A DNA stretch of 64,000 nucleotides, from NCBI GenBank assembly GCA_014529385.2, contig CM043968.1:8168648-8232647 (forward strand), read 5' to 3'. The DNA is from Adiantum capillus-veneris. Its lineage: Eukaryota > Streptophyta > Polypodiopsida > Polypodiales > Pteridaceae. The notes below the pieces were generated by a model. The model did no database searches. It worked only from the letters and a program-made list of their open reading frames with translations, and was not told the origin of the DNA. Position numbers and translations under genes: made by a program. The number at the start of each line of letters is the position of its first letter. The stretch's first letter is position 1. Below are positions 1-11,700 of the stretch, piece after piece.

Positions 1-620
1 AAATACCTTTTGTAAATGGTCAATATGTTCTTCTCGTAGAAGAGAGTGTACACAGAGATCATCCATATATATTTCTAAGAATATTCTCAGGTATTCTTTG
101 AACGCATGAGTCATTAACCTTTGGAAGGTAGCTGGGGCATTGGCTAAGCCATAAAGCATAACTCTATACGCATATATTCCCCATTCTGTGGCAAATGCTG
201 TTTTATGTTGATCCTCTATTGCAATTGCTAGTTGGTTATACCCTAAAAACCCATCTAGAAAGGAATAAGCCCGTTTCACAGCCACCCTCTCAAGTACATG
301 TTCTGTGATCGGCAAGGGATAATTATCCCTTATTGTGGCTGCATTTACTTTTTTGAGGTTCACACACACACGCACCTTTTCGTTCTTTTTGGGGACAACC
401 ACAATGAGTGACACCCAATCTGTATGTTCGATTTCATAGATGAATTCAACATCCATCAGCTTGTCAATCTCCTCTTTGATTCGTTTAGCAAATGTGTCAT
501 TATATGTGTAAGGACGCTATTTGCTAGGTTTGGCATCTGATTTCAACGGAATAGTATGTTGGCATATTGATGGATCAACTCCTTTGAGGTCTTTGTAGGA
601 TCATGCGAACACATCTTTGT
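1..620 (-). pseudogene. pol: Reverse transcriptase domain, element 1 (partial)
   Basis: Translating the minus strand gives the palm and fingers of a gypsy RT: AKRIKEEIDKLMDVEF, then EHTDWVSLIVVVPKKNEKV, RVCVNLKKVNAATIRDNYPL, SFLDGFLGYNQL, TAFATEWGIYAYRVMLYGL and the catalytic YMDD, encoded at 69-58. These match RT motifs 1-5 in order, with two aspartates of the active-site box preserved. A stop codon lies at about 522 (SK*RPYTYND), ahead of the RT core. The domain is cut by the window edge just after the YMDD box. The enzyme would copy element RNA into cDNA in cytoplasmic particles; this copy is not expected to be functional. Confidence 0.85.
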
Positions 621-645
621 ACTTCTTGAGAAGTTGTGTTAGTAG

Positions 646-1701
646 TTATTCTTCTTCAGGCTCTAAATCAGTTGCTATATAGACCGGCTGAGGCTTTTCG
701 CTTGGTGCAGTGAGGTCTATCCGTTTTGCATTTTCCGGCCCATCGTAAGATTCTTGGTTTGTTCTTTCCTTGACCGGTGGTGTCATTATGATTTTTCTAT
801 CGTGGTTAATGAATTTTTGATAGTGGGATGGTACATTCATGTTTTCTTTTTCTGACTCCTCCTTACCATCACTTTCTTCCTCAGTAGTCCATACCTCTCG
901 TAACGACCGTTTTAGTTCTTGGTATTTCTTTTTACGCTCCATTTTGGTCCACTCTGGATCTTTTGTTTTTTTCTGTTTTGATTGTTGAGATTTTTTTTAT
1001 TTTGTTTCTGCTTTAGTTTTCCGTACTTGTTTTATTTCCTCATGTGTCCTTTTCCTTTGAACTCTTGAGAATCTTCCTGATATTTGGTCTTTTACACAAT
1101 CCTCTACCTTGACAAGCATTAGATAGTGAGTTTTATCTTTTATCCTAGGTATCAGTTTCTCTCTAATTTTGTTTATTGCTCTTTTTTGTCTATAGCGTTC
1201 CTGGCGTCTAGGGTGTTGATTGACAAAATCATAAAACTTGATATTCGCTGTTTTCTCCTCACGCTCACTTGAGCTGTCTGAATACTCGTTATCTGCATCG
1301 TTATTTAACTCCACATGCTCAGAGGAGTCATAAAACTCTTCTTGTTCTGGCGGGTCTACATTCTCATCTCTTGCTGATATAAGGCTTACCATGTAATAGG
1401 GTAGCACATCATAGCCATCCTTATCGCAAAATTTTGTTGTTGGGCTATTTGTAATGGTACAGACATCCAATGTTGCTAGTATGTGTTCCCATTCCAGAGG
1501 TTCTAAGGTATCTTCGGAAAGAGGTTTCGGAATGTAATCCTTGTCCTCAATAGCTCTTTCTAAGACGCATTCCTCTCTTTTTAAGCTCCCACAATGTGAA
1601 GCTCCGCATATCCATAGCTCTTTTTTTTGCCCTAACCATGCTGGGAGTTCGGACCGTGCCAACGTAGCTGAATCAAACTCTTCCACTGGTGTCTGGTTCA
1701 C
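646..1701 (-). pseudogene. Protease-RT spacer of element 1, two fragments
   Basis: Two minus-strand reading frames (1701-997, 234 aa; 942-646, 98 aa) are rich in Glu, Asp and Lys and have no recognisable catalytic domain. The upstream one carries EWEHILATLDVC followed by TKFCDKDGYDVLPYYMV, matched in element 2 at about 27640-27760 (TKFCDEDGYDITPLFII). That shared block shows that this spacer is a conserved part of the two families and not random sequence. The Arg/Lys-rich end (KRKRTHEEIKQVRKTKAETK) could bind nucleic acid or localise to the nucleus; this is inference. The frames are separated by stops. Confidence 0.55.
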
Positions 1702-1782
1702 ATCTTTGTAACTATGGTCTTTTAGGTATATTTTAGTTGTAGTCTCGCCATGTCTGAGGTATATGTGGTCGTAACCCCAATC

Positions 1783-2376
1783 CTAGACCATGTTTAATTG
1801 TCTCATGAATGGTCTTCCCAAGATGATCTCGTAATTGTTCTTTTTGTCGAAATCGACTATTGTAAATGTATGCTCATACTCGATTCCGCAAGAGGTGACA
1901 ATTACTTTTTCTAAAAGTCCTAGAGGCTTTTCCATGAACCCATTTGCCAATTGCAATTTCATTATGGTAGCTCTCAAAGCAGATTTTCCCCATTTTTTCC
2001 AGATTTCCTTGGTGGCGATAGCGACTCCTGCTCCACTGTCAAGAATAGCTTTGGAAACTACTCCTTGGAATTCTACTGGTAGTGTGGTATTTCCATCTTC
2101 TCCCTCGTAATATTCTCCAACCTTGTTTAAAGGTACTGGCCTAGTGTTTAGTTGAGGCTTGTCCAATTCTCTGATCCCTTCTTGAAGCTTCGAGGTGGGG
2201 TCTTTTACTCCAAATTTTTCTAAACATTTGCCTATGATGGTCCACATGTTTGGCCGTAACCTCAAGAGTTTGGCTAATGTGATTGTGCATGCCACAGGGG
2301 TGGACAATAACTCAATCAACCCTTGTGAATCCATCACTCTGTTGGAAGAAAGTCTTTGAGATGGGATAGCTCTCAC
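1783..2376 (-). pseudogene. Retropepsin-like aspartic protease, element 1
   Basis: A 197-codon minus-strand frame. The first ~75 residues (TPVACTITLAKLLRLRPNMW and following) are a helical pre-protease segment also present in element 2 at 26850-26930. The protease core follows: VVSKAILDSGAGVAIATKEI with the DSGA active-site triad near residue 115, a flap region around ANGFMEKPLGLLEKVIV, and the C-terminal strand NYEIILGRPFMRQL, the usual ILG box of gypsy retropepsins. The enzyme would process the Gag-Pol polyprotein as a homodimer. The active-site motif is intact, but the surrounding polyprotein is interrupted. Confidence 0.8.
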
Positions 2377-2603
2377 CTCAGACTTGGCTTCATACTCCCC
2401 TAGGTAAGAGGGTAGAGTTTTTAGCGAGTCTGGTTGGCTGTGCCCTGAACTAATTGATCCCTAGTGTACCCCTTGTGAATGCATATCGAAGTTCATTTGT
2501 GATATTGCCTCAAATTTTCAATGGGAGGTAAGATCTCATTTTTCTCTTTTCTGGTGCTATTTATTTGGTGGCTCACCCTGTTAGCTTCGTTGGCTTCCCG
2601 AAT

Positions 2604-2843
2604 TTACTTCCATAGGTCATCTAAACTGTTACAATCCTTACCCATTTCTACCAATGTTTTAGGCTGGAAACCATCAATTGTCTCATCTGTTGTATTTGGC
2701 ACTATGATAGGTTCTCTCCTAGACTCAGAGGCAGTCGTGAGTCTCTCTTTTGTGTCTACTTGTTTCTCTAAGGTTGGTTTGATAGGGGTTGGAGCTGGTA
2801 CCTCGTGCCAATTTGCACGTTTACCAAGCGGGTTTTCTATCAA
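2604..2843 (-). pseudogene. Gag-protease linker fragment, element 1
   Basis: An 80-codon hydrophilic minus-strand frame between the zinc-knuckle and protease frames, with no domain I recognise. Its position matches the linker of element 2 (26176-26979), which has comparable PKTL-type and acidic stretches. It is bounded by stops both sides. I treat it as a surviving piece of the polyprotein only because it is in order with its neighbours. Confidence 0.35.
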
Positions 2844-2984
2844 GGATTAGGCTGTTTCAATCATCTTTTGACACATTTTCAACCTCTATTTTTCTATTTC
2901 TGCATATGGATAATTCATTCATCTTTGCTCTTGGGTTTGGTTGTTTTTGAGTCTGGCTTCGTATGCTTCTAAAAGTGCGTCTAA

Positions 2985-3608
2985 CTACTCATTTACTTTT
3001 TCTGCCAACATTGATCCTCTTGATCCTGCACTTTTGGGTTCTACTATTTCCTTGGGCCCTATGGTTGCCGCAGTATGTGAGCTTAGACTAGTTAGATCTT
3101 CTAACCGCTCTAATCTATCCTTTGTGTGTTTTAACTCCTCGGATAGAGCCGTTTGCTCTCGTTCTCTCCTGGCTTTCATACACGTCTTTCTAGCTTTCCA
3201 AGTGCTTCTCTGATTTTTCATTTCTGAACTTGTGGCATCCGTCTTTGGCTCTTCAATTATGGGTTCATTTGTCATTCTTTGAGCTTGGGCTCGTGTCATT
3301 GCCTGAATAGGTATTACTGTCTCGTTTTCTGATGCTCCACTGGAAGGCACTGCTTCCAGCATGTTCAAGGTAGTTTTTTCTCCTTTGCTCGGGTTCTTAG
3401 GGCAATCGGGAATCAAATGAGTAATTCCATATGCGTTGACTCTAATGATTTCATCATGAGGACAATATCTTAGCCAATGGTCTCCACCACACTTGTAGCA
3501 GGGTCCCTTAGGATGTTGAGGTGCTCCCTGAGCTCCTCTTTGTTGGTATGCATGTCTATGCCCACCCATGCCTCCGTTGGCTATGAAGAACAATGTTTGT
3601 TCATCCAA
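2985..3608 (-). pseudogene. gag: Gag C-terminus with CCHC zinc knuckle, element 1
   Basis: A 207-codon minus-strand frame. Near residue 38 it has CYKCGGDHWLRYCP, a complete CX2CX4HX4C retroviral zinc knuckle that would bind element RNA during packaging. A second, degenerate knuckle follows (YGITHLIPDCPKNP) that lacks the first cysteines; element 2 shows the same tandem order with the same weak second knuckle. The rest is a Lys/Glu-rich stretch predicted to be helical (KARREREQTALSEELKHTKD), similar to 26030-26140 in element 2. It lies downstream of the gag core frame, as expected. Confidence 0.75.
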
Positions 3609-3677
3609 GCTATATCTTCCTTCTCCTGCTGCTTGTGCAGCTATTGGTGGTCATGTACTTCCCATCATGCTCCAAGG

Positions 3678-4280
3678 TTATGGCGTTGGAGGTTCTTCCG
3701 ATGGATAATAGACAGGATTTGTAGCATATCCATTGGAATATTCATAATATGCGTGCATAGGTATCAAAGCCTTCTCTTCTGGTTCGTTTACTGTTGGTGT
3801 GTATCTTATGCCAACTGGTCGTAATCCTGGTAGGGGTGGTTGCTGTCCCAATACTGGTTGTGGTCTTTCTACACCTACAGGTCCTGGTAGGTTGCCTGCT
3901 TGATACCTAGGTATCGGTGGAAGTTGAGGAGATGTTACCTGAGCCTGAGGAGCATAAGGTCGCTCTCTCACATATCCCTTGTTATAATAACATTCCTCCG
4001 TCACATGGTTTGTCCATTTTTATTCAATAGCACACCACTTTGGCTGTTTACCTTGAGGCTTGGCATACATGTTAATCTTTTTTAGCACTTCCTCGACAAG
4101 CTGCTCTTGGCTTACGACTACTTCTCCTTTCAGTGTTGTCTTAGCGGACTTGCCTCCACTGTGTTGTGAGGATGAATCATCATCAAGATCCTTGAATTCA
4201 CCCTCCTTGTAGACCGCACAATTGTCTACAAGGTAAAGAGCCTCCTTAGTTAACTCATTTATCATCGTGCTCCTCTTCAT
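3678..4280 (-). pseudogene. gag: Proline-rich Gag segment, element 1, two frames
   Basis: Minus-strand frames 4280-4020 and 4004-3678. The first carries TKEALYLVDNCAVYKEGEF, also found in element 2 (TREALYLVDNCKAYGEVAED at about 25190-25250), then a Ser/Lys-rich stretch and EEVLKKINMYAKPQGKQPKW. The second is proline- and glutamine-rich (QAQVTSPQLPPIPRYQAGNL). They lie between the gag core and the zinc knuckle. The frames are offset by a stop or shift around 4010. This part would be the variable linker between capsid-like and nucleocapsid-like regions. Confidence 0.6.
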
Positions 4281-4406
4281 ATTTAAGTCCTTCTAGAGAT
4301 CTATGTTCCTTAGTCCTTGAATAAATATAAGCATAAGTTTGGATTGAGTTGGCAGTTCTTCCATAGGGCAGAACTTCACATATCTTTTTAGTCATAGAGC
4401 TGCCTT

Positions 4407-5312
4407 TCACATAGATTCCCCTTCTTTCTGTTTGAATTTATGGATTTGTGAGAATGTATTATGAGCTATCCCCCTTTGTGAGAATTCCTCGATAAACTCG
4501 TCAAACACCTCCTCCATAGGCTCAAAGTCTCTACGCTCCACAGAGTCAAACCAAGTAGCAGCATCCTCCTCTAGGGTAAGTCCAAACTCTACAAATTGGG
4601 TAGGGAAGTCTAACACCTCTTCAGCTCTAATTACATGCACAAAGGATGTTACATGATCCCTAGGATCTCTGTTTCCTGTGTATTTCTTGTTTACCCATTT
4701 TCGCACCCGAGATGGTCTAATTCTACAATGGTCTACAAATCTCATCATTGGTTCTCCTCGTCCTACTCGATATACCTCCTCTGGCCTTCGGTAGTGAGGG
4801 GGTTCCTCTCCCAGAGGTGCCCCTAAGCCATAATTTTTGATGGTTTTTACAAAAGGTGGTTCATCTCTTCGAACTCGTTCTATGGGTTGTCTTCCATGCT
4901 CCATCAACTCTTGAGTTTTTGGCTTACTCTCGCCTTGATAATGTGAATAGAGTGGTGGTTCTTGTAAATCTCTTAGGCCTCGTGCGGCTGGATAACCATC
5001 TCGGTTTCGGTCTTGTTCTAATATTGCACTTTGTCGAAGCAATGCCTGCAATGATGGTTGGGTTGCTTGTTGGTTCTGGTAGTTGGACGTCTGTTGTCGG
5101 GTAGGATGTGAAGTCGCGTCATACTCTTTTGAGAATGGATTTGTCGACTTGCTAGGGGTAGAGGTGAACCTTGGTACTTCGTCGGGGGCATATGTTGATG
5201 TTTCTGGAATTGTTGCCTTTTCTACCTCCTCTGGGAGAATACGTTTGTATTCCCGTCCGTACCTATCAACAAAAATGATATCCTTTCCCCTAGCACTTTC
5301 ATAAGAGAACAA
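4407..5312 (-). pseudogene. gag: Gag core (capsid-like, Retrotrans_gag type), element 1
   Basis: A 301-codon minus-strand frame. The C-terminal ~110 residues hold the gypsy gag signature: KYTGNRDPRDHVTSFVHVIR, then FGLTLEEDAATWFDSVERRD and FDEFIEEFSQRGIAHNTFSQ. Element 2 has the same blocks (YNGSGDPYAHVSLFKQVLRA; FGLTLEGTALTWFQPLNRDD). The N-terminal part is Pro/Gln-rich and starts with VDRYGREYKRILP, again shared with element 2 (VDKYGRV). The protein would assemble the virus-like particle. The frame ends at a stop in QKEGESM. Confidence 0.75.
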
Positions 5313-5374
5313 GTAAAGAACCTTGTCTTTGCTTAATTCATTTGGGTATGGTTCTTTGCATCAAAAATAAGAGA

Positions 5375-6004
5375 CTACCCCCTCGCTCTCATGCTTGTAA
5401 ATTCCCACATTCTCATTATAGGTATGACCCTGGTTGTTTTTTTATCATACATAAAAAGAGCTCCAGGTCGATCAATTTTTGGAGGCGGTTCTTGAGTTTC
5501 TGAAACCATTTTTCCTTTTGCCATGTTATCTCCATATCTGTTGTAATCCTTAGGGTTGCTAACTACCAAATAGTGGTTCCACTTTTCGTCTCGGAATCTA
5601 TCCCCATCATCATAGACTCGAACTATCTCCAGTCTCTGAGCAGGTCTTTCTTCGATACAAATACACTTGCGTCCTCGATAGTCAGAATAAATTAGGGCTC
5701 CCCTAGAGTTTGTTCCTTTTAAAAAGATTATAGTGAACTTGGCATCGTTCAAGGGATTTTGGGAGGTGCTTCCTCCTAGCATTGGTCCTTCATCCGAGAA
5801 ACCTCCTGGCTGTTGACTACCCATCATCAAGGACTTATCTGATGAAGTGTCAGTATCACTACCCTCCTCAATGATCGGTGCGAATGGATCTAGCCTTGCC
5901 TGAGTTACACTCTCCTCTGTGGACACTAAGCTACCTTGATCACCTACCACCTTTTGATCTCTAAGAATGTGTCTTCCTGATCTTAAATTCATCAAACTTA
6001 GCAA
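5375..6004 (-). pseudogene. gag: Gag N-terminal frame, element 1
   Basis: A 209-codon minus-strand frame starting MLSLMNLRSGRHILRD; a start of the MNLRSGR type is common in plant gypsy polyproteins. It is acidic and hydrophilic, with no catalytic motif. It is the first substantial frame after the leader, so its ATG (6004-6002) marks the leader end. A stop separates it from the gag core frame beginning at 5312. It aligns by position with 24168-24533 of element 2. Confidence 0.55.
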
Positions 6005-6405
6005 TGTAATTTATCACAAATCCAACCACTCACATGGCAAAGGATCAGTTTTCGCACAACTTCTTGCCTTGCCGCTGAATATACCTGTACATAAGCGTTT
6101 AATTTCGGCAATTAAAGCATTTGACCGCTAGAGGTGGTCTTAGTAATGATTGGTATAATTGGAGGGTTAACCTCAATCACTAATGTATTTTATACACTTT
6201 GGATGTTCTTAACGAGGTCTGCTAATCTGGAACTATACTTCACTCGAATGTTTGTCATTTTATAGGGAAAGTCTTAATTCAGTCTTTGCTCCGTCAAAAG
6301 GTCAAACAAGGTCCAATTTCACTTCTGAAAGAAGTTTTGGAACTCTTAAGTCAATTGGAACATCACTCTATGTCCACAGTCAGCTTTTCTCTTTACTAAG
6401 CCCCT

Positions 6406-6433
6406 GTAGACATCCTACACGTAGGATGTCTAC
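6406..6433. repeat. Leader palindrome 1, element 1
   Basis: Arms of 13 bp, GTAGACATCCTAC and GTAGGATGTCTAC, perfectly complementary around a 2-nt centre (AC). It is the longest dyad in this leader and would form a strong hairpin or duplex dimer in RNA. Confidence 0.9.
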
Positions 6434-6680
6434 CTGCTCTATTTTGGCTGGATTTTGCACTATAGATTCCCCTTGATGTGCTGAGTCCACAACTGTTTTT
6501 ACTTTTTGATTTGGACACCTATAAGCTGGTCAATTGATCAGAAATCTGTTCCAGCAGCCTGATGTTGGTCTGACCAGTCAAATCAACTCAAATTTGGACC
6601 AAAATTGACTAGGAGGCTTGCCTTAGGCTATACAACACCCTGCTATGCCTACTATCAGTTTTTGACTTCACTATCATGTA

Positions 6681-6708
6681 GTAGACATACTACACGTAGC
6701 ATGTCTAA
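6681..6708. repeat. Leader palindrome 2, element 1 (imperfect)
   Basis: Same design as 6406-6433, with GTAGACATACTAC facing GTAGCATGTCTAA. Mismatches occur within the arms, so this is a decayed copy. Confidence 0.75.
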
Positions 6709-6809
6709 TTGCTCAAAATGACCTCAAAAGCAAACCACATACTCCTCTTAAGGTGCTGATCACTTTGGTATGCTCAAAGTTGGATTTGGAGTGCTAAATC
6801 ACATAGAAC

Positions 6810-6829
6810 ACATCCTACGCGTAGGATGT
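6810..6829. repeat. Leader palindrome 3, element 1 (perfect 20 bp)
   Basis: ACATCCTACGCGTAGGATGT is a perfect 20-bp dyad with a CGCG centre. It has the same length, ends and centre as the element 2 dyad, with different but mutually complementary inner arms. Confidence 0.9.
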
Positions 6830-7102
6830 CTATATGATCTATTTGACCCCAAACTTGAGCCACAGCTTCCCCTTGATATCAGAAACCCAGTGCTATGCTT
6901 AGATTTTAGTTCGGATTTCAAAAGACCCTAATTTTAGCTATCCTAGCCCTTTTTAGTCAAAAATACTAAAGTCTCCTTAAAACCTAATTTTCTCACCCAA
7001 TTGAGATGAAACCTTTCTCATGCACTCAATAAATAATGTAGATCATGCTCATGCAGCCATCCTATGGTTTTGGTCTTAAAATAATGCCTTGACACAATTT
7101 GG

Positions 7103-7114
7103 GTAGGATGTCTA
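7103..7114. repeat. Half-site of leader palindrome, element 1
   Basis: GTAGGATGTCTA, one arm only of the leader dyad. A similar half-site (CACGTAGGATGTCT) occurs inside the LTR at about 8169-8182. Confidence 0.55.
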
Positions 7115-7249
7115 GCAATTTTCTTTCTTTTGGCCTTATCCTGTCAAGATATAGTCAAACTTCCACTTTCTAGGTGAAAATAGGGTAAAACCTACCTTCT
7201 AAACACACTGGTCAATTAAGATTTTCAAAATTTGTACCAGATCAGCCTA

Positions 7250-7276
7250 TAGACATCCTACACGTAGCACGTCTAC
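7250..7276. repeat. Leader palindrome 4, element 1 (imperfect)
   Basis: TAGACATCCTAC faces GTAGCACGTCTA around AC; two changes in the right arm relative to the best copy. Confidence 0.75.
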
Positions 7277-7802
7277 TGGCTTAAAATTAAATTTTTTTCT
7301 GACAGAAGTACTCCTTATGCTCTGCAGCTCTCTCAGAAATACTCACAGAAACTTTTGAACTTCACTTCAGCTTCTAAACACTCTTTTTTGTCTTTTACAA
7401 CCCTTTGATGAGCCTAACAGCAATTATAACATGCATGAAGTGCTCCAGATCATAAATCATGATGTCCTACTTACCCTACTCTTACTCATCATGTGAGATG
7501 GTGATATTGGTGTCTCGGTTGCTTCCTGGCCTCTCTGGACTCTCAATCTCTCCTTTCACCGCCTCTACCACTCCAACTCCTACTCTCTACACCACAACTT
7601 AACTAATACCTAAAACTATCTAAGTATACCTGAGTCTACCTAACTCGAAGGATCTAGGCCAGACACTCGCTCCCTAGACTCCTCCTAAGACCTAGAGAGT
7701 CCTCCACCCTCTGATCCTATCTAAATGTAAAACAAGACTCTAGCAAGCCAGAGAATCCCTATCCTCAAGGACTAGTCTCGGTCACCTACCTAGGGTTTTC
7801 GT

Positions 7803-7820
7803 CCCTGGCAGCGGCGCCAA
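7803..7820 (-). promoter_or_regulatory. Primer binding site, tRNA-Asp type, element 1
   Basis: Minus strand TGGCGCCGCTGCCAGGGA immediately inside the LTR. It differs at two positions from the complement of the plant tRNA-Asp 3' end as I recall it (TGGCGCCGTTGCCGGGGA), a primer used by several plant gypsy groups. Element 2 has nearly the same site. Confidence 0.8.
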
Positions 7821-8746
7821 TGTTGGTGGATACGCCGCGACGGATGTCAGCACAACGATAACTCACCTAACAAGATTTGTCAGCTAAGGACGAAGCTCGA
7901 CATGCAGGCGCGTGGAAACAAGCATAGGGTGTCAACCTACACTCGACCGACTCTCAACTACTTCCTACAGAGGTTTCTACCCAATGTCTAAGCTACAGCC
8001 TTCAAGAGTGCATAAGAGGAGATTTCCTACAACGCTTTCAAGAGCCGAATACCCATCAAATGTTCTCGAAACGCTACACAACTTCAAGGAAACCCTATTA
8101 AAACCAATAGGTCGCTCTCCCTAAGGTCCATGAATCTAAACCCCAACCCTAAACACCCGGTACAAAATCACGTAGGATGTCTGGTCGAAATTTGCAGATC
8201 ATCGTTTCCAAAAACTAAAGTGCCTAATGTGTAGCTCTACTCAATGCGAATGCGTGGATATGCTGAAATACGAAAACAGACAATGTATGCTCATCGAATC
8301 ACCAAATATAGCTCGTGGATCGAGCTCAGAAATCCAGATCGTACACACGTAATGTAGGTATTGGCGCGTAGCTCTCTTCGGGGGCAACACGCTGTACTTC
8401 TCCGCACTCGATTCTGACCACCGGTGCACGTGTAGCGTCAAGATAAAACTCTCACTCTCTCTCGTACACAGAGTACGCTCACTCACACAGACAAAACTTA
8501 AAAATGACAAAAGTTTTTTTCATTAAGGTCAAAAGTGGTATAAATACCTTACAATCTCAAACCCTAATGTTCCAATTTAACTATTCACTCAGTCTAAATG
8601 TCAAAAATGGGATACAATCTGGAAGCTTCTGCAAGCCCCACTATTTACCAAGGTGAAATGTCGATTTTTCTCAATTAAACAATAATTACAAAAAATAATA
8701 TCCTACCGAAAAATCATCCTCCGTTGGGTGTGTCCAGCTGCTAACA
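7821..8746 (-). repeat. 5' LTR of element 1 (926 bp)
   Basis: On the minus strand it runs TGTTAGCAGC...CCACCAACA, so it has TG...CA ends, with the inner end directly at the primer site. The outer end meets the 181-bp satellite at 8747. The matching 3' LTR is outside the window, so the outer boundary rests on the terminal dinucleotides and the satellite junction. Confidence 0.75.
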
Positions 8747-11700
8747 CCCTCCATGGTAGTAAACAAAGTAGCTACACTTCATTCACACTTTAACCTTCAA
8801 ACAATAGTGATAGATTCTTTCAATAGAGTTAGCTTGGATAGGTGGTGGATCTTCAAACAACCTTGGGCCAAAACCTCCATAAGACAATGGTTAGTAGGTT
8901 GGACAAGTGGTGGACCTCTGTCCCAAACCATCAATGGTAGTCAACATAGTAGTTACACTCCATTCCCACATTGACCTTCAAACAATAGAGATAGCTTCTT
9001 TTAATAGAGCTAGCTTGGACAGGTGGTGGACCTTCAATCCACCTTGGACTAAAACCTCAAAATAACACAATGGATAGTAGGTTGGAAAAGTGTTGGACCT
9101 CTACCCCAAACCATCCACGTGATCAGACTAGAGATAGGACTATTCAATAGAACTAGCTTGGACAGGTGGTGGACCTTCAAACCACCTTGGACTAAAACCG
9201 TTATTACACATCGGTTAGTAGGTTGGACAAGTGGTGGGCCTCTCCCCCAAACTATCCATGGTAGTAAACATAGTAGCCACACTCCATTTACAAATTGATC
9301 TTCAAACCACATAGGGCTAAAACCTCCATAACACAATGGATAGTAGGTTCGACAAGTGGTGGACCTCTACCCCAAACCATCCATGGTAGTAAACATAGTA
9401 GCTACACTCCATTCACACATTGACCTTCAAAGAATAGAGATAGCTTCTTTCATTAGAGATAGCTTAGACATGTGGTGGACCTTCAAAACCACCTTGGGCT
9501 AAAAACTTTATAGCTTAACGGATAGTAGGTTGGACAAGTGGTGGAAGTCTGCCCCAGACCATCCATGGTAGTAAACATACTAGCTACACTGCATTCACAC
9601 ATTGACCTTCAAAAAATAGAGATACGACTATTATGAATAGAGCTAGCTTGGATAGGTGGTGGACCTTCAAACCACCTTGGGCTAAAACCTTCATAATACA
9701 AGGGATAGTAGGTTGGACAAGTTGTGGACCTATGCTCCAAACCATCCATGGTAATAGAGATAGTAGCTACACTCCATTCACACATTGACCTTGAAACATT
9801 AGCGATAGCTTAAACAAGTTGTGGACCTATGCTCCAAACCATCCATGGTAATAGAGATAGTAGCTACACTCCATTCACACATTGACCTTGAAACATTAGC
9901 GATAGCTTAAACAGGTGGTCCACCTTGAAACCACCCTGGGCTAAAACCTCCATAGCACAATGGATAGTAGGTTGGACAAGTGGTGGACCTCTACCCCATA
10001 CTATCCATGCTAATTAACATAGTAGCTACACTCCATTCACACTTTGATCTTCAAATAATAGAGATAGCTTCTTTCAATAGAGCTAGCTTGGACAGGTGGT
10101 GGACCTTAAAACAACCTTGGGCTAAAACCTCCATAACACAATGGATAGTAGATTGGACAAGTGGTGGAGCTCTACCCCAAACTATCCATGGTAGTAAACA
10201 AAGTAGCTACACTCCATTCACACATTGACCTTGAAACACTAGAGATAGGAATATTCAATAGAGCTAGCTTGGATAGGTGGTGGACCTTCAAACCACCTTG
10301 GGCTAAAACCTCTATAAAAAAATGGTTAGTAAGTTGGACAAGTTGTGGACCTCTGTCCCAAACCATCCATGGTAGTAAACATAGTAGTTACACTCCATTC
10401 AGAGATTGACCTTCAAACCACCTAGGGCTAAAACCTCCATAACACAATGGATAGTAGGTTGGACAAGCGGTGGACCTCTACCCCAAACCATCCATGGTAG
10501 TACACATAGTAAATACACTCCATTCACACATTGACCTTCAAACAATAGAGATAGCTTCTTTCAATAGGGCTAGCTTGGACAGGTGGTGGACCTTCAAACT
10601 ACCTTGTGATAAAAACTTTATAACACAAGGGATAGTAGGTTGGACAAGTGGTGGACCTCTACTCCAGACCAGCCATGATAGTAAACATAGTATCTACACT
10701 CTACTCACGCATTGATCTTCAAACAATAGATATAGAACTATTGAATAGTGCTAGCTTGGACAAGTGGTGGACCTTCAAACCACCTTGGGCTAAACCCACC
10801 ATAAGACAAGGGATAATAGGTTGGACAAGTGGTGGACCTATGTCCCAAACCATCCATGGTAATAGAGATAGTATCTACACTCCATTCACACATTGATCAT
10901 GAAATAATAGAGATAGCTTGAACAGGTGGACCACCTTCACACCACCTTGGGGATAAAACCTCCATAACACAATAGATAGTAAGTTGGACAAGTGGTGGAC
11001 CTCTACCCCATACTATCCATGGTGATAAACATAGTAGTTACACTCCATTTACACATTGACCTTAAAATAATAGAGATAGCTTCTTTCAATAGAGCTAGCT
11101 TGAGACCACCTTGTGCTAAAGTCTCCATGACACAATGGATAGTAGGTTGAACAAGTGGTGGACCTCTTCCCCAAACCATCCATGGTTACAAAGTAGCTAC
11201 ACTCCATTCACACAATGACCTTGAAACAATAGAGAAAACTTATTTCAATGGAGCTAACTTTAACAGGTGGTGGACCTTTAAACAACCTTGGGCTAAAACC
11301 TCCATAACACAATGGATAGTAGGTTGGACAAGTGGTGGACTTCTACCCCAAACCATCCATGTGATGAGACTAGAGATAGGACTATTCAATAGAGCTAGCT
11401 TGGCTAGGTGATGAACCTTCAAACAACCTTGGATTAAAACCTCCATAACACAATAAATAGTAGGTTGGACAAGTGGTGGACCTCTGTCCCAAACCATCCA
11501 TGGTAGTAAAAAAAGTAGCTACACTCCATTCACACATTGACCTTCAAACAATAGAGATAGCTTCTTTCAAAGAAGCTAGTTTGAACAGGTGGTGGACCTT
11601 CAAACAATCTTGGGCTAAAACCTCCATAACACAATGGATAGTAGGTTGGACAAGTGGTGGACCATTGCCCCAAACCATCCATGGTAGTAAAAAAAGTAGA

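Larger units (their letters stand above)
6005..7802 (-). other. Long non-coding leader of element 1
   Basis: About 1.8 kb between the primer site and the gag start with no plausible gene. It holds repeated palindromes (separate entries) built on AGACATCCTAC...GTAGGATGTCT. Such long leaders usually carry packaging and dimerisation signals, but no function can be read here directly. Confidence 0.6.
1..8746 (-). mobile_element. Element 1: Ty3/gypsy LTR retrotransposon, left end outside window
   Basis: Read on the minus strand the order is LTR (8746-7821), primer site, 1.8-kb leader, gag, zinc knuckles, retropepsin, spacer, reverse transcriptase, which is the Ty3/gypsy arrangement. The RT is still running at base 1, so RNase H, integrase and the 3' LTR lie outside. 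Gag and pol are spread over several frames with stops, so the copy is dead. Element 2 (20398-32003) is a related but clearly diverged family, sharing gag, protease and post-protease segments. The 5' LTR abuts the 181-bp satellite, so the element inserted into or beside that array. Confidence 0.85.
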
